Below the pieces are notes generated by a model, which was not told where the DNA came from, did no database searches, and worked only from the letters and a program-made list of their open reading frames with translations. This document shows positions 53,587 through 62,525 of a DNA stretch of 64,000 nt, piece after piece. The translations under genes were made by a program, and so were the position numbers. Source of the DNA: Pseudoruegeria sp. HB172150 (lineage in GTDB: Bacteria; Pseudomonadota; Alphaproteobacteria; Rhodobacterales; Rhodobacteraceae); assembly GCF_013184805.1 (NCBI RefSeq), contig NZ_JAATNG010000006.1, positions 124,001 through 188,000 on the forward strand. Direction: 5' to 3'. Position 1 is the first letter of the stretch. Every line of letters starts with the position of its first letter.

Positions 53587-54077
53587 GCGAGATGCACCTT
53601 GCGCAGCTGAATGTCGGCCGACTGGTCGCCCCGCCGGACGATCCGGAGGTGGCCGAGTTCATGGCGGCGCTGGACCGGGTGAACGGTCTGGGCAAGCGCA
53701 TGCCCGGCTTCGTCTGGATGATGGAGGGCTCGGGCGAGCCCGGAACCGGCAATACAGAGAACCATATCGGCGACGATCCGCAGTTCGTGGCCAACCTCAC
53801 GGTCTGGACCGACGTTAACAGTCTGGAAACCTTCGTCTGGAACACCGTTCATCGGCAGTTCTACGAGCGCCGTCACGAATGGTTTCAGATGCTTTCGGAT
53901 CAGCACTTTGTCATGTGGTGGATTCCGGCGGGGCACCGCCCATCGCTGGAAGAAGCGCTGGAAAGACTGGACCATTTGCGTAGCAAGGGGCCATCTGAGC
54001 ATGCGTTCGGATGGGCCGAGGTCCCGCAGGCTCGGCTCTGGCGGACGCACAATTGTGCGATACAGGCTGCGGAGTGA
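53583..54077 (+). CDS. DUF3291 protein, second of a tandem pair
   Basis: 164 residues with the same layout as its neighbour (HLAQLNVGRLVAPPDDPEVAEFMAALDRVN; FVWNTVHRQFYERRHEWF; FVMWWIPAGHRPSLEEALERLDHLRSKGPSEHAFGW). Clearly a duplicate that has diverged, and it carries an extra C-terminal tail. Coupled to the first copy by ATGA. Confidence 0.85.
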   Translation: MSEMHLAQLNVGRLVAPPDDPEVAEFMAALDRVNGLGKRMPGFVWMMEGSGEPGTGNTENHIGDDPQFVANLTVWTDVNSLETFVWNTVHRQFYERRHEWFQMLSDQHFVMWWIPAGHRPSLEEALERLDHLRSKGPSEHAFGWAEVPQARLWRTHNCAIQAAE

Positions 54078-54082
54078 CCCCC

Positions 54083-54493
54083 ATGCTTACCAAGACCATA
54101 ACCCTGACTGTTACCATGATCGCCGCGACCGCGGCCGCCGCGGCGCAGGACCTGCCGCCGCTGCGGGACAATGACCGCGTGCAGAAGGAATTCCTGTCTG
54201 CCGCCGTCGGCGACGAGATCCGCAAGAACTGCCCCACGATGTCCGCCCGGATGTTCCGTGTCTGGACCCGTGCGCGCGAGCTGGAGCAATACGCGATCTC
54301 GCTGGGCTACACGAAGGACGACATCGACGCGATGCGCAAGGATCCCGACGCCAAGGAGTGGCTGAAGACGCAGCGCGACAATTACCTTGAGAAGAACGGT
54401 GTCGTCAGTGGCGATGCCGAGAGTTACTGCCAGCTTGGCCGCGACGAGATCGAGAGAAACTCTCTGACCGGCTGGCTATTGCGGGCGAACTGA
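54083..54493 (+). CDS. Secreted helical protein (DUF5333-like)
   Basis: 136 residues with a signal peptide (MLTKTITLTVTMIAATAAAAA) and a helical mature domain with two cysteines (IRKNCPTMSARMFRVWTRARELEQYA; AESYCQLGRDEIERNSLTGWLLR) that may form a disulfide. It matches my memory of Rhodobacterales DUF5333 proteins found in nuo clusters. Periplasmic. 48 bp before nuoG. Confidence 0.75.
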   Translation: MLTKTITLTVTMIAATAAAAAQDLPPLRDNDRVQKEFLSAAVGDEIRKNCPTMSARMFRVWTRARELEQYAISLGYTKDDIDAMRKDPDAKEWLKTQRDNYLEKNGVVSGDAESYCQLGRDEIERNSLTGWLLRAN

Positions 54494-54541
54494 GACAAGA
54501 ACGGGCCGGGGCAACCCGGCCCAAACCGAGTGGGACGACCA

Positions 54542-56560
54542 ATGAGCGACCTTCGCAAGATCATCATCGACGGCAACGAGATAGAGGTCGATCCGGCGAT
54601 GACGCTGATCCAGGCCTGCGAGTATGCCGGTATCGAGATCCCGCGCTTCTGCTATCATGAGCGGTTGTCCATCGCGGGCAACTGCCGGATGTGCCTTGTC
54701 GAGGTCGTCGGCGGCCCGCCGAAGCCTGCCGCCTCGTGCGCGATGCAGGTGCGCGACCTGCGGCCCGGGCCGGAAGGCCAGCCGCCGGTGGTCAAGACGA
54801 ACTCGCCGATGGTCAAGAAGGCCCGCGAGGGGGTGATGGAGTTCCTGCTCATCAACCACCCGCTGGACTGCCCGATCTGCGACCAGGGCGGCGAATGCGA
54901 TCTGCAGGACCAGGCGATGGCCTACGGCGTGGATTTCTCTCGCTACCGCGAGCCGAAGCGCGCCGTAGACGACCTGAACCTCGGCCCGCTTGTCGAGACG
55001 CACATGACGCGCTGCATCTCCTGCACCCGCTGCGTCCGGTTCACGACCGAAGTGGCCGGGATCTCGCAGATGGGCCAGACCGGGCGGGGCGAGGATGCGG
55101 AGATTACCAGCTATCTGAACGAGACGCTGGATTCGAACCTGCAGGGCAACATCATCGACCTGTGCCCGGTGGGCGCGCTGGTGTCGAAGCCCTATGCGTT
55201 CACCGCGCGGCCGTGGGAGCTGACCAAGACCGAGACCATCGACGTGATGGATGCGCTTGGGTCGAACATCCGTGTGGACACCAAGGGCCGCGAAGTGATG
55301 CGGATCCTGCCGCGGAACCATGACGGTGTGAACGAGGAATGGATTTCCGATAAGACGCGGTTCGTCTGGGACGGGCTGCGGCGGCAACGACTTGATAAGC
55401 CTTACATCCGTGAGAATGGCAAGCTGCGGCCTGCGAGCTGGGGCGAGGCCTTGTCGGCGGCGGCCGGGGCGATGAAGGGCAAGAAGGTTGCCGGGCTGGT
55501 GGGCGATCTGGTGCCGGTCGAGGCGGCGTTCGCGCTGAAGGAACTGGTCGAGGGTCTGGGCGGGTCCGTGGAATGCCGGACCGATGGCGCCAAGCTGCCC
55601 GCCGGGAACCGGTCGGGCTATGTCGGGACAGCGCGGATCGAGGATATCGACACCGCCAAGACGATCCTGCTGATCGGGACAAACCCGCGCGACGAGGCGC
55701 CAGTGCTGAACGCGCGGATCCGCAAGGCGTGGCTGTCCGGCGCGCGTGTCGCCGTGGTCGGCGAGGCGGCGGATCTGACCTATGAGTATACGTATTACGG
55801 CAACGACCGGGCGGCGCTGCAGGCGCTGACCGAGAAGGACCACAAGAACGCCAGGGGCAAGGAGACGGTCGTCATCGTCGGGCAGGGCGCGATTGCCGAG
55901 GCCGACGGTGCGGCGGTGCTGGGCGCGGTGATGAAGGTGGCCGAGCTGACGGAGTCGAAATTCCTGGTGCTGCACACGGCGGCAGCCCGTGTCGGCGCGA
56001 TGGATGTGGGTGCCGTGACCGAGGGCGGCATGGACGCCGCGCTGGACGGGGCCGAGGTGGTCTACAACCTCGGCGCCGACGAGGTCGAGATCGGCGACGG
56101 GCCGTTCGTGATCTACCAGGGCAGCCACGGCGACCGCGGCGCGCATCGCGCCGACATCATCCTGCCGGGCGCGGCTTACCCCGAGGAGCAGGGGCTGTTC
56201 GTCAATACCGAGGGCCGCCCGCAGCTGGCGATCCGCGCAAGTTTCCCGCCGGGAGAGGCCAAGGAGAACTGGGCGATCCTGCGGGCGCTGTCCGCCGAAC
56301 TGGGCGCGACGCTGCCCTTCGACACGATCCCGCAGCTGCGCCAGAAGCTCGTCGCCGCGGCTCCGGTACTGAAGAAGGTCGGCGCGGTGGCGGAGAACGA
56401 GTGGCAGGCGGTGGAGATGGGCAAGCTGGGCGATGCCAGCTTCCGCCCGGCGATCCGCGACCACTACCTGACCAACCCGATCGCGCGTGCCTCGGCCCTG
56501 ATGGCGGAGCTTAGCGCGAATGCAAGGGCGCGAACCGAAACGGCGGTGGCGGCCGAGTAA
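54542..56560 (+). CDS. nuoG: NADH-quinone oxidoreductase subunit G
   Basis: The 672-residue 75-kDa-type subunit. N-terminal 2Fe-2S ferredoxin domain ([16 protein letters not shown], cluster N1b), His-Cys3 N5 region ([14 protein letters not shown]), and 4Fe-4S N4 ([16 protein letters not shown], then [10 protein letters not shown]), followed by a degenerate molybdopterin-oxidoreductase domain. Length is that of the Paracoccus Nqo3 type. ATG 54542 is preferred over an in-frame GTG 12 bp upstream. Confidence 0.97.
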   Translation: MSDLRKIIIDGNEIEVDPAMTLIQACEYAGIEIPRFCYHERLSIAGNCRMCLVEVVGGPPKPAASCAMQVRDLRPGPEGQPPVVKTNSPMVKKAREGVMEFLLINHPLDCPICDQGGECDLQDQAMAYGVDFSRYREPKRAVDDLNLGPLVETHMTRCISCTRCVRFTTEVAGISQMGQTGRGEDAEITSYLNETLDSNLQGNIIDLCPVGALVSKPYAFTARPWELTKTETIDVMDALGSNIRVDTKGREVMRILPRNHDGVNEEWISDKTRFVWDGLRRQRLDKPYIRENGKLRPASWGEALSAAAGAMKGKKVAGLVGDLVPVEAAFALKELVEGLGGSVECRTDGAKLPAGNRSGYVGTARIEDIDTAKTILLIGTNPRDEAPVLNARIRKAWLSGARVAVVGEAADLTYEYTYYGNDRAALQALTEKDHKNARGKETVVIVGQGAIAEADGAAVLGAVMKVAELTESKFLVLHTAAARVGAMDVGAVTEGGMDAALDGAEVVYNLGADEVEIGDGPFVIYQGSHGDRGAHRADIILPGAAYPEEQGLFVNTEGRPQLAIRASFPPGEAKENWAILRALSAELGATLPFDTIPQLRQKLVAAAPVLKKVGAVAENEWQAVEMGKLGDASFRPAIRDHYLTNPIARASALMAELSANARARTETAVAAE

Positions 56561-56562
56561 GA

Positions 56563-56979
56563 ATGCAAAGCCTGTGCGCGCCGTCCACACTCGGCTGGCT
56601 CGCTCTGGGCGGGCTCTGCGCCTGCGCGCCGTCCGATGCAACGGATGGGGCGGCGGAGAGCGGCGCCTTCACCTCCGACTACCGGGGAATCGAAACCCGT
56701 CTTCTGGAGGACGATCTCGTCGAATTCCGGGTCGCCATGACCGGCGCGCGGAACCGGGCGGATGTCTCGGCCTATGCCGATTGTGCTGCGGCGCAGTATG
56801 CTCTGATCCGGGGCTACGGATTTGCGCGACATGTCCGCACAAATATCGAGGAAGAGGGTGGTCTTTGGCGGGGAGATGCGGTTTACACCATCTCACCGGC
56901 TCTGCCGCGGGGACTTGCCACCATCGACGCCGAAGTTGCGGTGGCAAACTGTGCGGAAACGGGAATACCGACGGTGTGA
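56563..56979 (+). CDS. Putative lipoprotein between nuoG and nuoH
   Basis: 138 residues: short hydrophobic signal (LGWLALGGLCACAPSD) with candidate lipobox cysteines, then a small alpha/beta domain with YRGIETRLLEDDLVEFRVAMTGARNRADVSAYADCAAAQYALIRGYGFARH. This pattern recalls DUF4136/CC0125-type envelope lipoproteins, but I would not assign it firmly. Starts 2 bp after nuoG and ends 6 bp before nuoH. Confidence 0.65.
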   Translation: MQSLCAPSTLGWLALGGLCACAPSDATDGAAESGAFTSDYRGIETRLLEDDLVEFRVAMTGARNRADVSAYADCAAAQYALIRGYGFARHVRTNIEEEGGLWRGDAVYTISPALPRGLATIDAEVAVANCAETGIPTV

Positions 56980-56985
56980 GGACTC

Positions 56986-58023
56986 ATGGCTGACTTCTTT
57001 TCAACCGGCCTAGGCATAACGATCATCATCGTGGCACAGGGACTGCTGATGGCGATCTTCCTGCTGCTGACGGCCTATTTCATCCTCTATGCCGACCGGA
57101 AGATCTGGGCCGCCGTGCAGATGCGGCGCGGACCCAACGTGGTGGGCGCCTGGGGGCTGCTGCAGAGCGCCGCCGACATGGTGAAACTGGTGCTGAAGGA
57201 GATCGTGATCCCCGCCGGCGCCGACCGAACCGTGTTCCTGCTGGCGCCGCTTCTGTCCTTCGCGCTGCCGATGGCCGCATGGGCGGTGATCCCGCTCAGC
57301 GACAACCTGTATCTCGCCAGCATCAACGTGGCCGTTCTCTATGTCCTCGCGATCTCGTCGCTTGAGGTCTACGGCGTGATCATGGGCGGCTGGGCGTCGA
57401 ACTCGAAATACGCGTTCCTCGGCTCGCTGCGCTCTGCCGCGCAGATGATTTCCTACGAGGTTTCCATCGGTTTCATCATCATCGGCGTGATCATTTCCAC
57501 CGGTTCGATGAACTTCGGCGACATCGTCGCCGCGCAGGACGGGCGGTTCGGCCTGTTCAGCTGGTACTGGCTGCCGCACCTGCCGATGGTGTTCCTGTTC
57601 TTCATCTCTGGCCTGGCCGAGACAAACCGCCCGCCCTTCGACCTTCCGGAAGCGGAATCGGAACTCGTGGCCGGCTATCAGGTGGAATATTCCTCGACCC
57701 CGTTCCTGCTGTTCATGGCAGGGGAATACATCGCGATCTTCCTGATCTGCGCGCTGACCACGCTGCTGTTCTTCGGCGGCTGGCTGTCGCCGATCCCGGG
57801 CCTGCCGGACGGGATATTCTGGATGTACGGGAAGATGCTGTTCTTCTTCTTCCTCTTCGCGATGGTGAAGGCGATCACCCCGCGCTACCGCTACGACCAG
57901 CTGATGCGTCTGGGCTGGAAGGTGTTCCTGCCGATGTCGCTGGCCTGGGTGGTGCTGGTGTCCTTCTTCGCGCAATTCGAGCTGTTCGGCGGCGCCTATG
58001 CCCGCTGGGTCGTGGGGGGCTGA
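56986..58023 (+). CDS. nuoH: NADH-quinone oxidoreductase subunit H
   Basis: The 345-residue membrane subunit (ND1 homologue) at the quinone-channel entrance: eight helices, [20 protein letters not shown] (about 32-51), [16 protein letters not shown], and the conserved acidic loop [21 protein letters not shown] (about 207-227). Normal length. Confidence 0.97.
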   Translation: MADFFSTGLGITIIIVAQGLLMAIFLLLTAYFILYADRKIWAAVQMRRGPNVVGAWGLLQSAADMVKLVLKEIVIPAGADRTVFLLAPLLSFALPMAAWAVIPLSDNLYLASINVAVLYVLAISSLEVYGVIMGGWASNSKYAFLGSLRSAAQMISYEVSIGFIIIGVIISTGSMNFGDIVAAQDGRFGLFSWYWLPHLPMVFLFFISGLAETNRPPFDLPEAESELVAGYQVEYSSTPFLLFMAGEYIAIFLICALTTLLFFGGWLSPIPGLPDGIFWMYGKMLFFFFLFAMVKAITPRYRYDQLMRLGWKVFLPMSLAWVVLVSFFAQFELFGGAYARWVVGG

Positions 58024-58026
58024 TCG

Positions 58027-58227
58027 ATGTCCGAAGCGCAAATAGCTAAAATGTTCTTGGCCATGAGCCCAGAGGACCAAGAGATATTCGCCGCGGGCCT
58101 CTGTAGTAGCCTTGAAGGCTACTACTTCACCCGCGATGGTTCAGATCAAAACATGGACGAAGAACATGTCCTGGAGGCTTTCACCGCATGGGCTAAGGAT
58201 GAGCTTCGTAGCGGGGATGCAATATGA
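58027..58227 (+). CDS. Small AT-richer hypothetical protein between nuoH and nuoI
   Basis: 66 residues, soluble, acidic ([21 protein letters not shown]...[23 protein letters not shown]). Base and codon use differ from the neighbours (ATA, AAA, AGT, CTT codons; GC near 50% by eye against about 65% around it), suggesting a recent arrival or relaxed selection. The stop overlaps the nuoI ATG (ATGA). No family recognised. Confidence 0.65.
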   Translation: MSEAQIAKMFLAMSPEDQEIFAAGLCSSLEGYYFTRDGSDQNMDEEHVLEAFTAWAKDELRSGDAI

Positions 58228-58718
58228 CCCAGATCGACTGGAACCGCGCCACCAAGTATTTCCTGCTGTCGGACTTCATCGGCGGCCTGAAGCTGGGGAT
58301 GAAATACTTCTTCGCCCCCAAGCCGACGCTGAACTACCCGCATGAAAAGGGCCCGCTGAGCCCGCGTTTCCGGGGCGAGCATGCGCTGCGCCGCTATCCG
58401 AACGGCGAGGAACGCTGCATCGCCTGCAAGCTGTGCGAGGCGATCTGCCCGGCGCAGGCGATCACCATCGACGCGGAACCGCGCGAGGACGGCAGCCGCC
58501 GCACCACGCGCTATGACATCGACATGACGAAATGCATCTACTGCGGCTTCTGCCAGGAAGCCTGCCCGGTGGATGCCATCGTCGAGGGCCCCAACTTCGA
58601 ATTCGCTACCGAGACGCGCGAGGAGCTGTACTACACCAAGGAGAAGCTCCTTGAGAACGGCGAGCGCTGGGAGGCCGAGATCGCCCGCAACCTGGAATTG
58701 GACGCGCCGTACCGATGA
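58224..58718 (+). CDS. nuoI: NADH-quinone oxidoreductase subunit I
   Basis: A 164-residue ferredoxin-like subunit with two 4Fe-4S clusters (N6a, N6b): [16 protein letters not shown] and [16 protein letters not shown]. The N-terminal amphipathic segment contacts the membrane arm. Coupled to genes on both sides through ATGA overlaps. Confidence 0.97.
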   Translation: MTQIDWNRATKYFLLSDFIGGLKLGMKYFFAPKPTLNYPHEKGPLSPRFRGEHALRRYPNGEERCIACKLCEAICPAQAITIDAEPREDGSRRTTRYDIDMTKCIYCGFCQEACPVDAIVEGPNFEFATETREELYYTKEKLLENGERWEAEIARNLELDAPYR

Positions 58719-59125
58719 ACGACACCCCGAAGAACCCCTTCGAGGACCTCATGAAGATGGGGCAGGACTGGGCCAAGGCGATGGGTCCGATGATGGAGTC
58801 GTTCACCCCCGGCGCCATCGAGGCGATGTGGCCGACGATGCCCAAGGACGTGATGGAAACCTTCTGGGGCCGGACCTGGAATCCGGAGGGGCTGGGCGCC
58901 AAGGAAAAGCTGCTGCTGACGCTGCAGGGGCTGACGATCCTGGGCGCGCAGGCCGAGGCGCAGATCCGCCTGACCGTGCGCCACGCGCAGGAGGCCGGGG
59001 CCACGGATCAGGAAATTACCGAGACCATCGCGCTGGCCGGCATGTTCGGCGGCGTACCGGCGATGACCAAGGCGATGAACCTCGCCCGCGAGGTCCTGTC
59101 GGGCGGCAAGGAGGGCAGTGTATGA
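58715..59125 (+). CDS. Carboxymuconolactone-decarboxylase-fold protein lacking the AhpD cysteines
   Basis: 136 residues. The C-terminal half ([52 protein letters not shown]) is the CMD/AhpD core, but the CxxC of the peroxidase relatives is absent and there is no cysteine at all. An N-terminal Met-rich helix ([17 protein letters not shown]) is added. Joined by ATGA overlaps to nuoI and nuoJ. Role in complex I biology unknown. Confidence 0.85.
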   Translation: MNDTPKNPFEDLMKMGQDWAKAMGPMMESFTPGAIEAMWPTMPKDVMETFWGRTWNPEGLGAKEKLLLTLQGLTILGAQAEAQIRLTVRHAQEAGATDQEITETIALAGMFGGVPAMTKAMNLAREVLSGGKEGSV

Positions 59126-59736
59126 CGATTGCCGATTTCACCTTCTACGTCTTCTCGATCGTGGTCCTGACCGCCGGTCTGTTCACGGTCGTCAGCCGCA
59201 ACCCGGTGCACTCGGTCCTCTGGCTGATCCTCGCCTTCCTGTCCGCCGCCGGCCTGTTCGTTCTGCTGGGCGCGGAATTCGTCGCGATGCTGCTGATCAT
59301 CGTCTATGTCGGCGCGGTCGCGGTGCTGTTCCTGTTCGTCGTCATGATGCTGGACGTCGATTTCGCCGAGCTGAAGGCCGAAATGGCCCGGTACATGCCG
59401 CTGGCGCTGCTGATCGGTGTGGTCCTGCTGATGGAGATGGGGCTGGCCTATGGTACATGGGTGACCGCCGAGGGCGTCACCGTGGCCGAGAGCATGGGCG
59501 CCATCGCGACGCCGGAGGTGCACAACACCGCCGCGCTGGGGCAGCTGATCTATGACGATTACATCATCCTGTTCCAGCTGGCGGGCCTGATCCTGCTGGT
59601 GGCGATGATCGGCGCGATCGTCCTGACCCTGCGCCACCGGACGTGGATCAAGCGGCAGGATATCCTGGCGCAGATGTACCGCGATCCGGCCAAGGCGATG
59701 GAAGTCAAGGACGTGAAGCCGGGGCAGGGGCTGTGA
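59122..59736 (+). CDS. nuoJ: NADH-quinone oxidoreductase subunit J
   Basis: The 204-residue membrane subunit (ND6 homologue): five helices, [53 protein letters not shown] (about 25-77) containing the pi-bulge helix region. ATG 59122 in an ATGA overlap with the previous gene; the longer upstream frame is noise. Confidence 0.96.
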   Translation: MTIADFTFYVFSIVVLTAGLFTVVSRNPVHSVLWLILAFLSAAGLFVLLGAEFVAMLLIIVYVGAVAVLFLFVVMMLDVDFAELKAEMARYMPLALLIGVVLLMEMGLAYGTWVTAEGVTVAESMGAIATPEVHNTAALGQLIYDDYIILFQLAGLILLVAMIGAIVLTLRHRTWIKRQDILAQMYRDPAKAMEVKDVKPGQGL

Positions 59737-59891
59737 TCGAGGTCGTCAAGCACCTGTGGCATACGGTCGGCCCTGCGGGCTTCGTCGCGCTCTGGGCGGT
59801 GAAGGCTACGGTCGGTGCGGTGGCGCTGCGCATGGTCGCGCCGCGCTGGGCGCGCTGGCGGCGGGTCCGTACCGGAGGCGTGCCGAAGTGA
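59733..59891 (+). CDS. Small membrane peptide (52 aa) between nuoJ and nuoK
   Basis: Starts at GTG 59733 overlapping the nuoJ stop (GTGA), 52 codons. A hydrophobic helix (about 12-33) is followed by a basic Arg/Trp-rich tail ([12 protein letters not shown]), as in small inner-membrane proteins with a cytosolic positive end. No family recognised. Chained by overlap to the next mini-gene. Confidence 0.5.
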   Translation: MIEVVKHLWHTVGPAGFVALWAVKATVGAVALRMVAPRWARWRRVRTGGVPK

Positions 59892-60004
59892 ACCAGTTTG
59901 CGCCGTTCCTGCCCCTGCTGGGGCTCGTGGCGCTGATCGTCACCGCCATAAGGCGGCGGCGGGAAAAGAAGAAAAGACTAGAGGGACGACATGGTCGGAC
60001 TTGA
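59888..60004 (+). CDS. Very small membrane peptide (38 aa) overlapping nuoK
   Basis: GTG 59888 overlaps the previous stop (GTGA). 38 codons: one hydrophobic helix ([15 protein letters not shown]) and a strongly basic tail ([17 protein letters not shown]). The last 14 bp overlap nuoK. The overlapping chain GTGA-GTGA argues for translation, though the size leaves doubt. Confidence 0.4.
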   Translation: MNQFAPFLPLLGLVALIVTAIRRRREKKKRLEGRHGRT

Positions 60005-60296
60005 ACACTACCTGGCGGTTGCCGCGGCACTGTTCGTGATCGGCATCTTCGGCATCTTCCTGAACCGGAAGAACGTCATCATCCTGCTGATGTCGCTGGA
60101 ACTGATCCTGCTGTCGGTGAACATCAACTTTGTCGCCTTCTCGGCCTTCCTGGGCGACCTGACGGGCCAGATCTTCACGCTGTTCGTGCTGACCGTGGCC
60201 GCCGCGGAGGCGGCGATCGGGCTGGCCATCCTCGTCTGTTTCTTCCGCAACCGCGGCACCATCGACGTCGAAGACGTCAACGTGATGAAAGGCTGA
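59991..60296 (+). CDS. nuoK: NADH-quinone oxidoreductase subunit K
   Basis: The 101-residue ND4L homologue: three helices with the two conserved membrane glutamates in [20 protein letters not shown] and [19 protein letters not shown] 59991 preceded by GAGGGACGAC. Stop is 4 bp before nuoL. Confidence 0.97.
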   Translation: MVGLEHYLAVAAALFVIGIFGIFLNRKNVIILLMSLELILLSVNINFVAFSAFLGDLTGQIFTLFVLTVAAAEAAIGLAILVCFFRNRGTIDVEDVNVMKG

Positions 60297-60300
60297 CCCA

Positions 60301-62511
60301 ATGGAGCCCATCATCCTTTTCGCCCCGCTCGTCGGCGCCGTCATCTGCGGCTTCGGCTGGAAGCTGATCGGCGAATACGCCGCGCAATGGGTCGCGACCT
60401 TCCTGCTGTTCCTGGCCTGCATCCTGAGCTGGGCGGTGTTCCTGTCCTTCGACGGCGTGACCCAGCAGATCCCGATCTTCCGCTTCATCGAAAGCGGTTC
60501 GCTGGCCACAGAATGGGCGATCCGGCTCGACCGGCTGACCGCGATCATGCTGATCGTCGTCACCACGGTCTCGGCGCTCGTGCACCTGTATTCCTTCGGC
60601 TACATGGCGCATGACGACAACTTCAAGGAAGGCGAAAGCTACCGGCCCAGGTTCTTCGCCTACCTGTCTTTCTTCACCTTCGCGATGCTGTCGCTGGTGA
60701 CCGCCGACAACCTCGTGCAGATGTTCTTCGGCTGGGAGGGCGTGGGCGTCGCCTCGTACCTTCTGATCGGGTTCTACTTCCGGAAACCGAGCGCGGGCGC
60801 CGCCGCGATGAAGGCGTTCATCGTCAACCGGGTCGGCGACTTCGGCTTTGCGCTGGGGATCTTCGCGCTGTTCTTCCTGACCGACAGCATCGATCTGGAC
60901 ATCATCTTCGAATCCGCGCCGGAGCTTGCGCAGACCAACCTGAGCTTCCTGTGGCAGGACTGGAACGCGGCGAACCTTGTCGGCGTGCTGCTGTTCATCG
61001 GCGCGATGGGCAAGTCGGCGCAGCTTCTGCTGCACACCTGGCTGCCGGACGCGATGGAAGGCCCGACGCCGGTTTCGGCGCTGATCCACGCCGCCACCAT
61101 GGTGACGGCGGGCGTCTTCCTGGTCTGCCGGATGTCGCCGCTCTACGAATTCGCGCCCGAGGCGAAGAACCTGATCGTCTTCCTTGGCGCCACCACGGCC
61201 TTCTTCGCGGCGACCGTGGGTCTGGTGCAGAACGACATCAAGCGCGTCATCGCCTATTCGACCTGTTCGCAGCTGGGCTACATGTTCGTCGCGGCGGGCA
61301 TGGGCGTCTACTCGGCGGCCATGTACCACCTGTTTACGCACGCCTTCTTCAAGGCGATGCTGTTCCTCGGCGCCGGCTCGGTCATCCACGCGATGCATCA
61401 CGAGCAGGACATGCGGAACTACGGCGGCCTGCGGAAAAAGGTGCCCTACACATTCTGGGCGATGATGATCGGCACGCTGGCGATCACCGGTGTCGGTATC
61501 CCGCTGTCGGGCGAGGTGCTGGGCATCCCGGTCGGTTTCGCCGGCTTCCTGTCGAAGGACTCGATCATCGAAAGCGCCTTCGGCGGCCATACGCCCGTCG
61601 GCACCTACGCCTTCTGGATGCTCGTCGTCGCGGCGATGTTCACGAGCTTCTATTCCTGGCGGCTGATGTTCATGACCTTCTACGGCGAGCCGCGCGGCGA
61701 CCGGCACACGCACGAGCACGCACATGAAAGCCCGAACACCATGCTGATCCCGCTGGGTGCGCTGGCAGTCGGCGCGATCCTGTCGGGCATGGTCTATTAC
61801 GGCAACTTCTTCGGCGATCATGACAAGGTGAACGAGTTCTACGGCGTCCCGGCGCATCACGAGGCGTCGGCGGAAGGCCACGGCGAGGCAACGGAAGAGG
61901 GCCACGACGCAGCCACCGAGGAGACGGCGCAGGAAGAGACGGCCACGGCCGAGGCAACCGCCGAAACGGCCGGCGAGGCCACCGGGGAAGCCGGCCACGC
62001 AGAGGACGCAGCGGCGACCAAAAGCGCCGAGGGCCACGAGATGGGCGATGTGCCGGATGGCTGGGATCCCGGCGAGGGCGCGATCTATACCGGCGAGGAC
62101 AACCACGTGATGGACGACGCGCACCACGCACCGGCCTGGGTGAAGGTGTCGCCCTTCGTCGCGATGCTGATCGGGTTCGTCGTCGCCTGGCTGTTCTACA
62201 TCCGCGACACCTCTCTGCCGCGCAAGCTGGCCGAGAACCAGCGCCCGCTGTACCTGTTCCTGCTGAACAAGTGGTACTTCGACGAGATCTACGACTTCCT
62301 TTTCGTGCGGCCCGCCCGCTGGCTGGGCAACGCGCTGTGGAAGAAGGGCGATCAGGGCACGATAGACGGTTTCCTGAACGGCGTGGCGATGGGGGTCATC
62401 CCCTTCTTCACCCGCCTCGCGGGGCGGCTGCAGTCGGGCTACATCTTCACATACGCTTTCACCATGGTGCTGGGGATCGTTGTCCTCCTCACCTGGATGA
62501 TGCTGCGCTGA
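60301..62511 (+). CDS. nuoL: NADH-quinone oxidoreductase subunit L
   Basis: The 736-residue ND5 homologue with antiporter-like core ([82 protein letters not shown]) and the long lateral C-terminal helix. Longer than the usual 610-700 because of an acidic, His-rich low-complexity stretch at residues about 515-610 (bases about 61850-62130) between the last core helices and the lateral helix. Confidence 0.96.
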   Translation: MEPIILFAPLVGAVICGFGWKLIGEYAAQWVATFLLFLACILSWAVFLSFDGVTQQIPIFRFIESGSLATEWAIRLDRLTAIMLIVVTTVSALVHLYSFGYMAHDDNFKEGESYRPRFFAYLSFFTFAMLSLVTADNLVQMFFGWEGVGVASYLLIGFYFRKPSAGAAAMKAFIVNRVGDFGFALGIFALFFLTDSIDLDIIFESAPELAQTNLSFLWQDWNAANLVGVLLFIGAMGKSAQLLLHTWLPDAMEGPTPVSALIHAATMVTAGVFLVCRMSPLYEFAPEAKNLIVFLGATTAFFAATVGLVQNDIKRVIAYSTCSQLGYMFVAAGMGVYSAAMYHLFTHAFFKAMLFLGAGSVIHAMHHEQDMRNYGGLRKKVPYTFWAMMIGTLAITGVGIPLSGEVLGIPVGFAGFLSKDSIIESAFGGHTPVGTYAFWMLVVAAMFTSFYSWRLMFMTFYGEPRGDRHTHEHAHESPNTMLIPLGALAVGAILSGMVYYGNFFGDHDKVNEFYGVPAHHEASAEGHGEATEEGHDAATEETAQEETATAEATAETAGEATGEAGHAEDAAATKSAEGHEMGDVPDGWDPGEGAIYTGEDNHVMDDAHHAPAWVKVSPFVAMLIGFVVAWLFYIRDTSLPRKLAENQRPLYLFLLNKWYFDEIYDFLFVRPARWLGNALWKKGDQGTIDGFLNGVAMGVIPFFTRLAGRLQSGYIFTYAFTMVLGIVVLLTWMMLR

Positions 62512-62525
62512 GCGGGGGCTGAGTT

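Noticed and set aside
60277-62127. Open frame of 616 codons opposite nuoL
   Set aside because: nuoL motifs on the plus strand are unmistakable; the reverse frame is His/Arg-rich noise.
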